Source: JAWLCQ01 sp041687095 (GTDB lineage Bacteria > Planctomycetota > Phycisphaerae > SM23-33). Taken from it: DNA of 45,435 nucleotides. The notes beneath the pieces were generated by a model. That model had not been told where the DNA came from. It did no database searches and worked only from the letters and a program-made list of their open reading frames with translations. The DNA lies in assembly GCA_041687095.1 (NCBI GenBank), contig JAWLCQ010000019.1, forward strand, positions 1 to 45,435, in the 5' to 3' direction. How positions within the stretch are numbered: position 1 is the first letter of the stretch; every line of letters starts with the position of its first letter. A program made the position numbers and the translations under genes. Below are positions 1-6,814 of the stretch, one piece after another.

Positions 1-762
1 GACGAGCCAGCCCAGCCGCCACCCCAGCTTGTTGAGGCGTTTTTCGAGCGGGGTCATCTCGTCCTCGGCGGTCTGGGCCATCTCGGAGATGTGCCCCAGT
101 TCGGTCTTCATGCCGGTGGCGACGACGACGCCCATGCCCGAGCCCTCGGTGATGGTCGTCCCGCGGTAGAGCATGCAGGTGCGTTCGGCGAGGGGGGTGT
201 CGGGTGCGACGGGGTCGGTCCCCTTGCGGACGGTGACGGACTCGCCCGTGAGGGAGGACTCGTCCACCTGGAGGTTGTTGGACTCGAGGAGGCGGGCGTC
301 GGCGGAGGCGACGTCCCCGGCGTCGATGAGCAGGACGTCGCCCGGGACCAGGTCGTGGTGGGACACCGTCCTCTCCGCCCCGTCGCGCCGGACGCGGACG
401 TCCTTGCGGGCGGACTCCTGCAGCGCCTCCATCGACCGCCGCGCCCGCCACTCGCTCACGAACCCGATGGTCGCGTTGATGAGCACGACGGCCGCGATGG
501 CGATGCCTTCGGGGATCTGCCCGAAGGCGAAGGCGATGGCCCCGGCGATGACGAGGATGATGACGACGATGCTCTTGATCTGGTCCCAGAGGATCGACAG
601 CACGTTGCGGCGGCGGGCCTTCTTGAGGCGGTTGTCCCCGTACTTCTGCCGGCGGGACTGGACCTCCTGTTCGGAGAGCCCCTGGGCGGGATCGACGTCG
701 AACGTATCGATAGCGGCGTCGGGGGGCTGTGCGAAGGCGGGCGTCTGGTCATGTTCGGGCAT
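1..762 (-). CDS. P-type cation-transporting ATPase (P2A/Ca2+-type), N-terminal part
   Basis: Reading the minus strand from the ATG at 762 gives 254 residues that run off the window edge. The product starts MPEHDQTPAF and has an N-terminal actuator-side domain (about 20-55), two membrane helices (about 63-80 and 86-104) and the actuator domain with VDESSLTGES; the TGES dephosphorylation loop is at 172-175. This order is typical of P2-type Ca2+/Mn2+ or H+/Na+ pumps, which use ATP to move cations across the cytoplasmic membrane. The phosphorylation site (DKTGT) and ion-binding helices lie outside the window, so the ion cannot be called. A GGGAGA ribosome site lies just before the ATG, and a TATAAT box about 17 nt upstream. 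The gene is divergent from the GH130 gene. Confidence 0.9.
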   Translation of the reverse strand, partial: MPEHDQTPAFAQPPDAAIDTFDVDPAQGLSEQEVQSRRQKYGDNRLKKARRRNVLSILWDQIKSIVVIILVIAGAIAFAFGQIPEGIAIAAVVLINATIGFVSEWRARRSMEALQESARKDVRVRRDGAERTVSHHDLVPGDVLLIDAGDVASADARLLESNNLQVDESSLTGESVTVRKGTDPVAPDTPLAERTCMLYRGTTITEGSGMGVVVATGMKTELGHISEMAQTAEDEMTPLEKRLNKLGWRLGWLV

Positions 763-778
763 GGCAGTTCTCCCGCCA

Positions 779-784
779 ATTATA
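779..784 (-). promoter_or_regulatory. Candidate -10 box for the P-type ATPase gene
   Basis: A perfect TATAAT on the minus strand lies in the 74-bp gap between the divergent ATPase and GH130 genes. It is about 17 nt upstream of the ATPase ATG. No good -35 hexamer is seen at 16-18 nt spacing, so this rests on the -10 match and position only. Confidence 0.35.
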
Positions 785-822
785 GAGTTTCCGGCCCCGG
801 GGCCCGCTTCACCCCAGGCCTA

Positions 823-828
823 TAGAAT
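823..828 (+). promoter_or_regulatory. Candidate -10 box, leaderless start of GH130 gene
   Basis: TAGAAT lies 8 nt before the GH130 ATG at 837, so transcription would begin at or next to the start codon. No Shine-Dalgarno sequence lies in between. The same spacing is seen at folP, the GH101-like gene, the antitoxin and the small frame at 44230, which supports leaderless initiation here. Confidence 0.35.
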
Positions 829-836
829 GATTCGAC

Positions 837-1754
837 ATGAAACCGATCTTCCATCGCTGCCCGTCGAATCCGATCCTGACCGTCGAGGACCTCCCCCTCC
901 GCGCCGAGGCCGTCCTCAACCCCGGGGCCACCGAGCAGGATGGCCGCGTCGTGCTCCTGCTCCGCGTGGAGGACATGACGGGGCGGAGCGGCATCTACAC
1001 GGCCCGCTCCGACGACGGGATCTCGAACTGGGAGGTGGACCCCGACCCGCTGCTGCCGTATGGCTGCCCGGACTGCCGCTACGAGCAGTGGGGGTGCGAG
1101 GACGCCCGCGTGGTCTGGCTGGCGGACGAGAAGCGCTGGTACATCACCTACACCGCCTACTCCCGCACGGGGGCGGCGGTGGGGCTCGCGCGAACCAGCG
1201 ACCTGAAGACGATCGAGCGGGTGGGGCTCGTCTTCCCGCCCAACAACAAGGACGCCGCCCTGTTCAACCGCAAGATCGGCGGCCGCTGGGCCGCCCTGCA
1301 TCGCCCCGAGGCGGGAGGGGGGATCGAGAACATCTGGATCGCCTTCTCCCCGGACCTGTACTACTGGGGCGAGGACCACTGCGTACTGGAGGAGGGGACG
1401 GGGCCGGCGTGGGACGCGGTGAAGGTGGGCGTGGGCCCGCCCCCGCTGGAGACCGAACTGGGGTGGCTGATGCTCTACCACGGGGTGAAGCTCTACGGGG
1501 GGCGGCTGGTGTACCGCGTGGGGGCGGCGATGCTCGACCGCGACCAGCCCCACAAGGTCCTCGCCCGCTCCCCCCATGCCATCTTCAAACCCACCGAGAT
1601 CTACGAGACCAGCGGGCTCATCGGCAACGTGGTGTTTCCCACCGGGGTGCTGCGGCGGGGGGACGACCTGTGGATCTACTACGGGGCGGCCGACCAGACG
1701 GTGTGCCTGGCGACGTGCAGGCTGCAGGACGTGCTGAACTCGCTGGAGGCGTAG
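837..1754 (+). CDS. GH130 family glycoside phosphorylase/hydrolase
   Basis: 305 residues, a normal length for GH130 (older name DUF377), a five-bladed beta-propeller family. Known members phosphorolyse or hydrolyse beta-1,2- or beta-1,4-mannosides. Visible hallmarks are LNPGA (27-31), the EDAR segment (88-91) where GH130 has its conserved catalytic-site Asp, KDAALFNRKIGG, the GWLMLYHGV phosphate/substrate segment, GNVVFPTG, and YYGAAD near the C-terminus. No signal peptide is present, so it acts in the cytoplasm, as expected for a phosphorylase. The exact substrate cannot be assigned from sequence alone. The start at 837 follows a -10-like TAGAAT at leaderless distance and has no clear ribosome site. 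Other sugar-active genes in the window are not in the same operon. Confidence 0.88.
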   Translation: MKPIFHRCPSNPILTVEDLPLRAEAVLNPGATEQDGRVVLLLRVEDMTGRSGIYTARSDDGISNWEVDPDPLLPYGCPDCRYEQWGCEDARVVWLADEKRWYITYTAYSRTGAAVGLARTSDLKTIERVGLVFPPNNKDAALFNRKIGGRWAALHRPEAGGGIENIWIAFSPDLYYWGEDHCVLEEGTGPAWDAVKVGVGPPPLETELGWLMLYHGVKLYGGRLVYRVGAAMLDRDQPHKVLARSPHAIFKPTEIYETSGLIGNVVFPTGVLRRGDDLWIYYGAADQTVCLATCRLQDVLNSLEA

Positions 1755-1760
1755 AAAGGA

Positions 1761-1902
1761 AGCTTTCAGCTATCAGCTATCAGCTTGATCTCTTGCGTTG
1801 GGTGCCGTGGTTTGCGGAGCGAAGCGAAGCAACCACGTCCAACACCGCAAGCTAGCCGCTGACGGCTGAAAGCTGAAGGCTGATCGCTGACAGCTGAAAG
1901 CT
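1761..1902. repeat. Composite palindromic element: inverted heptamer arrays around a family A hairpin
   Basis: The left arm is four 7-nt units of the AGCTATC type (1761-1788). The right arm is seven units of the GCTGAAA type (about 1851-1902), which is the same heptamer in inverted orientation. Between them lies a family A hairpin (1801-1838): GTGCCGTGGTTTGC, a GGAGCGAAGCGAA loop, then GCAACCACG, with CTTGCG/CGCAAG around it. The element fills most of the gap between the GH130 and aldo/keto reductase genes. Confidence 0.8.
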
Positions 1903-1989
1903 CCCGTCTCCCCCCGGACCCGCCTTTGCGGCGGTTCGCCCCTACACTGAACGCAGGATCCCTACCCGCAATCTGAAAGGAGCCGTACC

Positions 1990-3000
1990 ATGCCCGAGTA
2001 CCGCAGCCTCGGCCGCACCGGTGTGAAGGTGACCCCCCTGTGCCTGGGGTGCATGAACTTCGGGGGCAAGACCTCGCCCGAGGACGCCGCCAAGATCATC
2101 GACCGCGCCATCGACGCGGGGATCAACTTCATCGACACCGCCAACGCCTACCATCGCGGCAAGAGCGAGGAGGCCGTGGGCGACGCCCTCCAGGCCAACG
2201 GCCAACGCGACGGGATCGTCCTGGCGACGAAGGTCTTCGCCCCGATGGCCGACAACGACCCCAACGCCCGGGGCCTCTCGCGACGGCACATCACGATGCA
2301 GTGCGACGCCTCCCTCCGCCGCCTCAAGACCGACTGGATCGACCTCTACCAGGTCCACCGCCCCATGTCCGACATCCCCATCGACGAGACGCTCCGGGCC
2401 CTGGACGACCTCATCCGCGCGGGCAAGGTCCGCTACGTGGGCACGAGCACGTACGCCGCGTGGCAGATCATGGAGTCCCTGGGGGTTTCCCGGGAACTGG
2501 GGCTCAACCGCTTCGTCACCGAGCAGCCGCCCTACCACCTCCTCGACCGCCGCATCGAGCGCGAGCTGCTCCCGATGGCGAGGACGTACGGGATCGCGAT
2601 TCTCCCGTGGTCCCCCCTGGCGGGCGGGTTCCTCACGGGCAAGTACCGCCCCGGGGAAAAGCCCCCGGAGGGCTCGCGGTTCGCGGGGAGCGGCGGGGGG
2701 CAGCGGATGGACCGCATGTTCTCCGACGTCGGGTTCACCGTCCTGAAACGCGTGGAGGAGATCGCCCAGGAGAAGAACTGCTCCGTCAGTCAGCTCTCGC
2801 TGGCGTGGTGCATGCGGCAGCCGGGCGTGACGAGCCCGATCATCGGCCCCCGGACGATGGAGCAGTTGGAGGACAACCTCAAGGCGTTGGACGTGGAGAT
2901 CACGGACGAGGACCGCAAGCGGCTGGACGAGGTGGCGCCTCCCGGTGAGGTGATCGCCCCATTTTACGAGGCGGATTTCGGGCCCGAGAGTTACCGGTAG
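1990..3000 (+). CDS. Aldo/keto reductase
   Basis: 336 residues, matching the AKR superfamily TIM-barrel (YhdN/Tas-like subgroup), which reduces aldehydes or ketones with NADPH in the cytoplasm. The catalytic tetrad is visible: D49, Y54, K81 and H123 (in YQVHRP). NFIDTANAY, GKVRYVGTST, PWSPLAGGFLTGKY and the C-terminal cofactor segment with IIGPRTMEQLEDN are typical. The ATG at 1990 is preceded by AAGGAG at ideal spacing, and TACACT at 1943-1948 is a possible -10 box. It stands alone between repeat-filled gaps, so no pathway can be inferred, and the natural substrate is unknown for most members of this group. Confidence 0.93.
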   Translation: MPEYRSLGRTGVKVTPLCLGCMNFGGKTSPEDAAKIIDRAIDAGINFIDTANAYHRGKSEEAVGDALQANGQRDGIVLATKVFAPMADNDPNARGLSRRHITMQCDASLRRLKTDWIDLYQVHRPMSDIPIDETLRALDDLIRAGKVRYVGTSTYAAWQIMESLGVSRELGLNRFVTEQPPYHLLDRRIERELLPMARTYGIAILPWSPLAGGFLTGKYRPGEKPPEGSRFAGSGGGQRMDRMFSDVGFTVLKRVEEIAQEKNCSVSQLSLAWCMRQPGVTSPIIGPRTMEQLEDNLKALDVEITDEDRKRLDEVAPPGEVIAPFYEADFGPESYR

Positions 3001-3050
3001 TCCGGCCACTAGGATGAACACAACTGGCCCGCCGGGTGGCATACCCGCCA

Positions 3051-3098
3051 GGTGCCGTGGTTTGCGGAGCGCAGCGGAGCAACCACGGCAGACCGACG
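3051..3098. repeat. Family A hairpin, copy 2
   Basis: GGTGCCGTGGTTTGCGGAGC starts the copy, followed by AGCGGAGCAACCACGG and the tail CAGACCGACG. The arms CGTGGTTTGC and GCAACCACG pair around a GGAGCG-type loop. The tail is shared with the copies at 34047 and 44302 but absent from copy 1. Confidence 0.8.
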
Positions 3099-3124
3099 TC
3101 GCCTATTGGGATGGACGGTGCATT

Positions 3125-3139
3125 GGTAGACCGTCTACC
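3125..3139. promoter_or_regulatory. Short perfect dyad (possible operator)
   Basis: GGTAGAC-C-GTCTACC is a 7-bp inverted repeat with a one-base centre. That is operator-like geometry rather than a hairpin. It lies between two palindromic repeats upstream of the 65-residue membrane protein, and no regulator gene is adjacent. It could equally be a remnant of repeat DNA. Confidence 0.25.
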
Positions 3140-3153
3140 CCAAGGCGCAGCAC

Positions 3154-3258
3154 TGGGTGCCACCCTCAAGCGGCGCTGTCTGCCGCTTGGGGGTGTTGCC
3201 ACCGAGGGGGCTCACACCCCCAAGCCGCGAGAAGCATGCGGCTTGAGGGTGGCACCCA
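3154..3258. repeat. Family B inverted-repeat element, copy 1
   Basis: 105-bp element with perfect 18-bp ends (TGGGTGCCACCCTCAAGC and its reverse complement). Inside is a second inverted pair, CTTGGGGGTG / CACCCCCAAG, so it can form nested hairpins or a cruciform. A second copy lies at 5688-5796. It carries no coding capacity, like a MITE or REPIN. Confidence 0.85.
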
Positions 3259-3331
3259 ATGGATGATTCTTGACAGGCCGCGTCGCGCCCGACGCGGATC
3301 GGCAGTGGACTTCGAGCGAAAGGAACGCAGC

Positions 3332-3529
3332 ATGGCCCTGCTCATTCTGGCACAGCAACGCGAGATTCTGCCCGAGCCGTTCTGGTTCCTGGGCTGGGGC
3401 TGGTGGATCTGGCACCTGATCGTGATTCCGCTGGTGTTCTGGCTGGGGATGCTGCTGCAGAAGCGGCGGGACATTAAGCATCCGCCCGAGCACCGCACGC
3501 ACCGCCACGCCCCCCCGGCCGGGGTGTAG
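3332..3529 (+). CDS. Small single-pass membrane protein, unknown function
   Basis: 65 residues beginning MALLILAQQREILPEPFW. A Trp-rich hydrophobic helix spans about 17-42, followed by a basic, His-rich tail (QKRRDIKHPPEHRTHRH), so the C-terminus probably lies in the cytoplasm. The ATG at 3332 has AAAGGAA upstream. The reading frame stays open further upstream, but that stretch crosses repeat DNA and is probably not translated. No family is recognised. The downstream neighbours are convergent, so there is no operon context. Confidence 0.6.
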   Translation: MALLILAQQREILPEPFWFLGWGWWIWHLIVIPLVFWLGMLLQKRRDIKHPPEHRTHRHAPPAGV

Positions 3530-3615
3530 GGCGTCGTCTCCCCTCCAATGCCACAGCAGTCCCCTGTCGCGCGGCGCAGACGGGTGCCGTCTTCGGTCTG
3601 CCTGCGGTCTTGGGT

Positions 3616-4695
3616 CTACGGCACGGCCGGGGCGGGCTTGGGGGCGAGGCGGAACTGGACGGTGGGGGGCTTGCCCACGAGTTCGACGTCCAGGTCGCAG
3701 GGCAGGCGGATCAGGACGGTCTCGGTGTCGTAGCTCTCGGGGGTGCGCTTGTGGGTCTCGTCGAGGACGACGTAGGCGTCGATGTCCGTGGGCTGGAGGC
3801 GTTCGATGTCGAGGACCGGGCCGCTGACGGTGATGGTGGGCAGCCACTCGGTGGGGTCGCGCTGTTCGAGGACGAACTTCTCCCAGGTGGCGTCCTGCGC
3901 CCAGGAGGCGGGGGAGAGCAGGCGGACGGGGACGGGGATGGTCTTGCGGGTGGTCTGTTCGCGGATCTGGACGTCGACGAGGACGGTGTTGGCCTCGGGG
4001 ATGACGGGGACGTCGTGGATGGCGGGGACGACGCGGACGCGGACGGGGCCATTGGCGTCGAGGGGCTGGTCGGCGAAGTTGTACTCGATGGTCTGCAGGC
4101 GGGGGGGCTGCCCGGGCGAGGCGCGGAGGACCTCGTCCCAGAGCGACTCGGGGACGATGACGTCCATGCGGGCGGGGCGGACGACGGCCTGGGAGTAGGT
4201 GGCCCCGGTGGAGTTGAACTGGACCTCGACGTCGGGGACGCGGAGGGCGCGGTCGACGGTGACGGGGAGCAGCGCCGGAGTCGCCGACACCACCGACAGG
4301 CCCGCCTGGCGGACCTCCTCGTTGCGGTTGAGCAACTCGACGAGGTTGATGGTGTGCTCGCCCACCCCGTAGGTCTTGGACAGGTCGAACTCGATCACCC
4401 CGCCCTTCGCCAGGAGGGTCTGCTGGTAGGCGTTGAGGGACCCGCGGGCCCCGCTGAGGACGAAGGAGGCCTCGATGGGGAAGCGCTTGAGGTCGGGCGT
4501 GTTGAGGAGGACCATGTCCGGCGATGGGGCAGTCAGGCGGACCTGCGCGCGGAACTCGTCGGTGTCGGTGAACTCCAGGTCCGCGTACACCCAGATGAGG
4601 ATGGTGACGACCAGCACCCAGAAGAAGCCCTTGGTGCGGTCGAACCACCGCGGCCGGAAGGTGCGGGAGTCAGTGCCAGAACCCAGGGGACTCAT
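3616..4695 (-). CDS. YbbR-domain protein (CdaR-like), partner of diadenylate cyclase
   Basis: 359 residues. One N-terminal membrane helix (about 20-38, FFWVLVVTILIWVYADL) is followed by an extracytoplasmic beta-rich region of YbbR-like repeats, with segments such as VPDVEVQF, IPVPVRLLSPASW and ITVSGPVLDIERL. In Firmicutes the YbbR protein CdaR binds and modulates the membrane cyclase CdaA. Gene order is the main support here: its ATG overlaps the stop of the cyclase gene by one base (TGATG), so the two are translationally coupled. The frame runs on upstream through the cyclase gene, but that extension is an Arg/Pro-rich shadow and not protein. Confidence 0.85.
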   Translation of the reverse strand: MSPLGSGTDSRTFRPRWFDRTKGFFWVLVVTILIWVYADLEFTDTDEFRAQVRLTAPSPDMVLLNTPDLKRFPIEASFVLSGARGSLNAYQQTLLAKGGVIEFDLSKTYGVGEHTINLVELLNRNEEVRQAGLSVVSATPALLPVTVDRALRVPDVEVQFNSTGATYSQAVVRPARMDVIVPESLWDEVLRASPGQPPRLQTIEYNFADQPLDANGPVRVRVVPAIHDVPVIPEANTVLVDVQIREQTTRKTIPVPVRLLSPASWAQDATWEKFVLEQRDPTEWLPTITVSGPVLDIERLQPTDIDAYVVLDETHKRTPESYDTETVLIRLPCDLDVELVGKPPTVQFRLAPKPAPAVP

Positions 4696-5546
4696 CACGC
4701 TCCCTTTCCGGCCGATTCGGCGGCTTTGCGACGGGTGCGGGCGACCGTGGCGGGGGCGAGGAGCTGCAACAGCATGCCGCGGAGGCTTTCCAGCTCCAGC
4801 CCGATGTAGAGCTGCCCCTCGCAGGCGATGGAGATCCGCCCGGTTTCCTCGCTGGCGACGAGGACGACGGCGTCGGAGTCCTTGGCGAGCCCGAGGGCGG
4901 CCCGGTGGCGGGACCCGAGGGACGGATCGACCTCGTCGCTCTCGGCGAGGGGGAACTGGCAGCCGGCGGCGACGATGCGGGTGTCTCGCACGACCACGCC
5001 CATGTCGTGCAACGCCGTCCCCGGGTAGAAGATGGTGTTCAGCAGCAGGGCGGTCAGCTCGGCGTCCAGGGGGGTGCCCGTCTCCAGCAGCCCCCCGAGG
5101 CCCACGGTGCGCTCGATGGCGATGAGGGCCCCGATCTTGTTGCGGGAGAAGTAGCCCGCGGACTCCACCAGCGCGTCGGCGGCGGCTTCCACGTTCTGCC
5201 GCGACGGGCGGAACAGCCTCGCCTGGCCGATCTGGATGAGGGCGCGGCGGATCTCGGGCTGGAAGGCGATGACGGCGGAGATGAGGACGAACAGCAGGAA
5301 GTTGCCGTACAGGAACTCGATGCGGTCCCAGTCCTGCGACTGGGGCAGGACGCGGATGGTGACGTAGACGAGGGTGAGCAGGAGGGCGGCGCCCTTGATC
5401 AGACGCGCCCCGCGGGTCCCCCGCAGGAAGCGCAGCACGGCCCAGACGACGAATCCGATCAGCAGCAGCTGGATCGCGACCGTCAGCGGGTCGTACGTGC
5501 CGACCCGTTGCAGATACCGCGTGATGGCCGTGAGGAGATCGTTCAT
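4695..5546 (-). CDS. cdaA: Diadenylate cyclase (CdaA/DacA type) with altered DGA motif
   Basis: 283 residues from the ATG at 5546. An in-frame ATG at 5609 would add an Arg-rich stretch unlike the family. Three membrane helices (about 23-41, 50-66, 82-96) precede a DAC domain. This family condenses two ATP into cyclic di-AMP at the cytoplasmic membrane. Conserved parts are PEIRRALIQIG, IGALIAIER, RIVAAGCQFPL and the GSRHRAALG segment with RHR at 213-215. The DGA motif, normally LHDGAVII, reads LHDMGVVV (D181 M182 G183): the Asp is kept but Gly-Ala is Met-Gly. The ybbR gene follows with a one-base overlap, and folP lies upstream across a family B repeat. Activity is likely but unproven because of the motif change. 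Confidence 0.88.
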   Translation of the reverse strand: MNDLLTAITRYLQRVGTYDPLTVAIQLLLIGFVVWAVLRFLRGTRGARLIKGAALLLTLVYVTIRVLPQSQDWDRIEFLYGNFLLFVLISAVIAFQPEIRRALIQIGQARLFRPSRQNVEAAADALVESAGYFSRNKIGALIAIERTVGLGGLLETGTPLDAELTALLLNTIFYPGTALHDMGVVVRDTRIVAAGCQFPLAESDEVDPSLGSRHRAALGLAKDSDAVVLVASEETGRISIACEGQLYIGLELESLRGMLLQLLAPATVARTRRKAAESAGKGA

Positions 5547-5687
5547 GGTGATTGCCCGCGGCCGCCGGCCCGGGCGCGGACCGGAGGCATACAGACTCCA
5601 TCGTATCACGTATCGGCCCGGGGACCTTGGCGTCTTGACAGGAAGCGGAGAAGAATCGTCAAGAATTGGCGTTTTCGTAACCGTTCA

Positions 5688-5796
5688 CAGGGTGCCACCC
5701 TCAAGCGGCGCCGTGCAGCCGCTTGGGGGTGCTGCGGCAAGGTGGGCTCAACACCCCCAAGCCGCGAACAGCGTGCGGCTTGAGGGTGGCACCCTG
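5688..5796. repeat. Family B inverted-repeat element, copy 2
   Basis: 109-bp element between folP and cdaA with perfect 19-bp ends (CAGGGTGCCACCCTCAAGC and its reverse complement). It has the same inner CTTGGGGGTG / CACCCCCAAG pair as the copy at 3154. An imperfect extension (CCGTTCACAGGG / CCCTGTTTGAACGG) lengthens the palindrome. On the folP transcript it would form a strong structure before cdaA. Confidence 0.85.
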
Positions 5797-5817
5797 TTTG
5801 AACGGTCCCGTGAACGG

Positions 5818-6654
5818 TCAGGCGTTTTCGATGGCGGCGGCGACGCGGAAGGCGGCGGCGAGGTCGCGGACGTCGTGGACGCGGAAGAGGGTGGCCCCCC
5901 GCATCCACCCCGCCAGGCACGCCGCGAGCGTGCCCGCGACACGGCGGTGGGGGTCGGTTTCGCCGGTGAGTTCCCCGAGGAACCGCTTTCGCGAGGGGCC
6001 CAGGAGCACCGGGACCCCCAGGTCCGTCAGGCGGGCGGTGGCGGCGAGGAGGGCGAGGTTGTGCTCCATCCGCTTGCCGAACCCGATCCCCGGGTCCACG
6101 ATGCACCGCTCGCGGGGGAGCCCGGCGGCGACGGCGGCGGCGAGGCGCTCGGACAGGAACGCCCGGACCTCCTCGACCACGTCGTCGTAGTGTACGTCTG
6201 CCTGCATGGTCTTGGGCTGGCCCCGCATGTGCATGAGGACGACCGGGGCGTTCCGCTCGGCCGCCAGGGGCAGCAGGGCGGGGTCCTCGCGGCCGGCGGA
6301 GACGTCGTTGATGATGGCGGCCCCGGCGTCGAGGGCGAAGCGGGCGACCTCGCTGTGGGTGGTGTCGATGCTCACGGGCACACCGGTGGCGACGGCGGGG
6401 GGGAGGACGGGGCGGAGGCGGGCGATCTGTTCGGCGGGGGGGACGCGATCGGATCCCGGGCGGGTGGATTCCGCCCCCAGGTCGAGGAGGTCGGCGCCGT
6501 CGGCGACCATCTGTCGGGCGTGCGCGACGGCCGACGCGGGGTCGAAGTGCTCGCCCCCGTCGGAGAAGCTGTCGGGCGTGACGTTCAGAATCCCCATGAT
6601 CACGGGCCGGTGCGTGCGGTGGGAGATCAGGATGTCGTCGAGGGTGAGCGGCAT
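5818..6654 (-). CDS. folP: Dihydropteroate synthase
   Basis: 278 residues from the ATG at 6654. It condenses 7,8-dihydropterin pyrophosphate with p-aminobenzoate in folate synthesis (cytoplasm). The TIM-barrel signatures are all visible: GILNVTPDSFSDGG (21-34), GAESTRPGSD (60-69), SIDTTHSEVARFALDAGAAI, INDVSAG, VVLMHMRGQPKTMQ, VDPGIGFGKRMEHNLALL, and GPSRKRFLG near the end. Length is normal. The start is preceded by TACAAT with a 6-nt gap and no ribosome site, suggesting a leaderless transcript. The frame stays open further upstream but without family similarity. cdaA and ybbR follow on the same strand. Confidence 0.96.
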   Translation of the reverse strand: MPLTLDDILISHRTHRPVIMGILNVTPDSFSDGGEHFDPASAVAHARQMVADGADLLDLGAESTRPGSDRVPPAEQIARLRPVLPPAVATGVPVSIDTTHSEVARFALDAGAAIINDVSAGREDPALLPLAAERNAPVVLMHMRGQPKTMQADVHYDDVVEEVRAFLSERLAAAVAAGLPRERCIVDPGIGFGKRMEHNLALLAATARLTDLGVPVLLGPSRKRFLGELTGETDPHRRVAGTLAACLAGWMRGATLFRVHDVRDLAAAFRVAAAIENA

Positions 6655-6660
6655 GGGGGC

Positions 6661-6666
6661 ATTGTA
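6661..6666 (-). promoter_or_regulatory. Candidate -10 box for folP (leaderless)
   Basis: TACAAT on the minus strand ends 6 nt before the folP ATG. No convincing -35 hexamer is seen. The distance would place transcription start on the start codon. Confidence 0.35.
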
Positions 6667-6814
6667 TGCGAAAGAGGGCGGCGGGGGCAGTGCGGGGTGG
6701 CGGAACCTCCATCGGCGGTCCGGTACGCGGGGCGTGACAGCAGGGGAGCGTACTGCTATAAGAGAAGGCGTGGCGGGTATCGGAACATGTCGAAAGCATC
6801 CCGTGCGTGAGTCC

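Noticed and set aside
3014..3331. N-terminal extension of the small membrane protein to 171 residues
   Set aside because: It is encoded by family A and B repeats, while the ATG at 3332 has its own ribosome site.
4696..5601. Upstream extension of the YbbR frame to a 661-residue fusion
   Set aside because: The extra part is Arg/Pro-rich, out of frame with, and fully inside, the well-supported diadenylate cyclase gene. The YbbR start at 4695 has the coupled TGATG.
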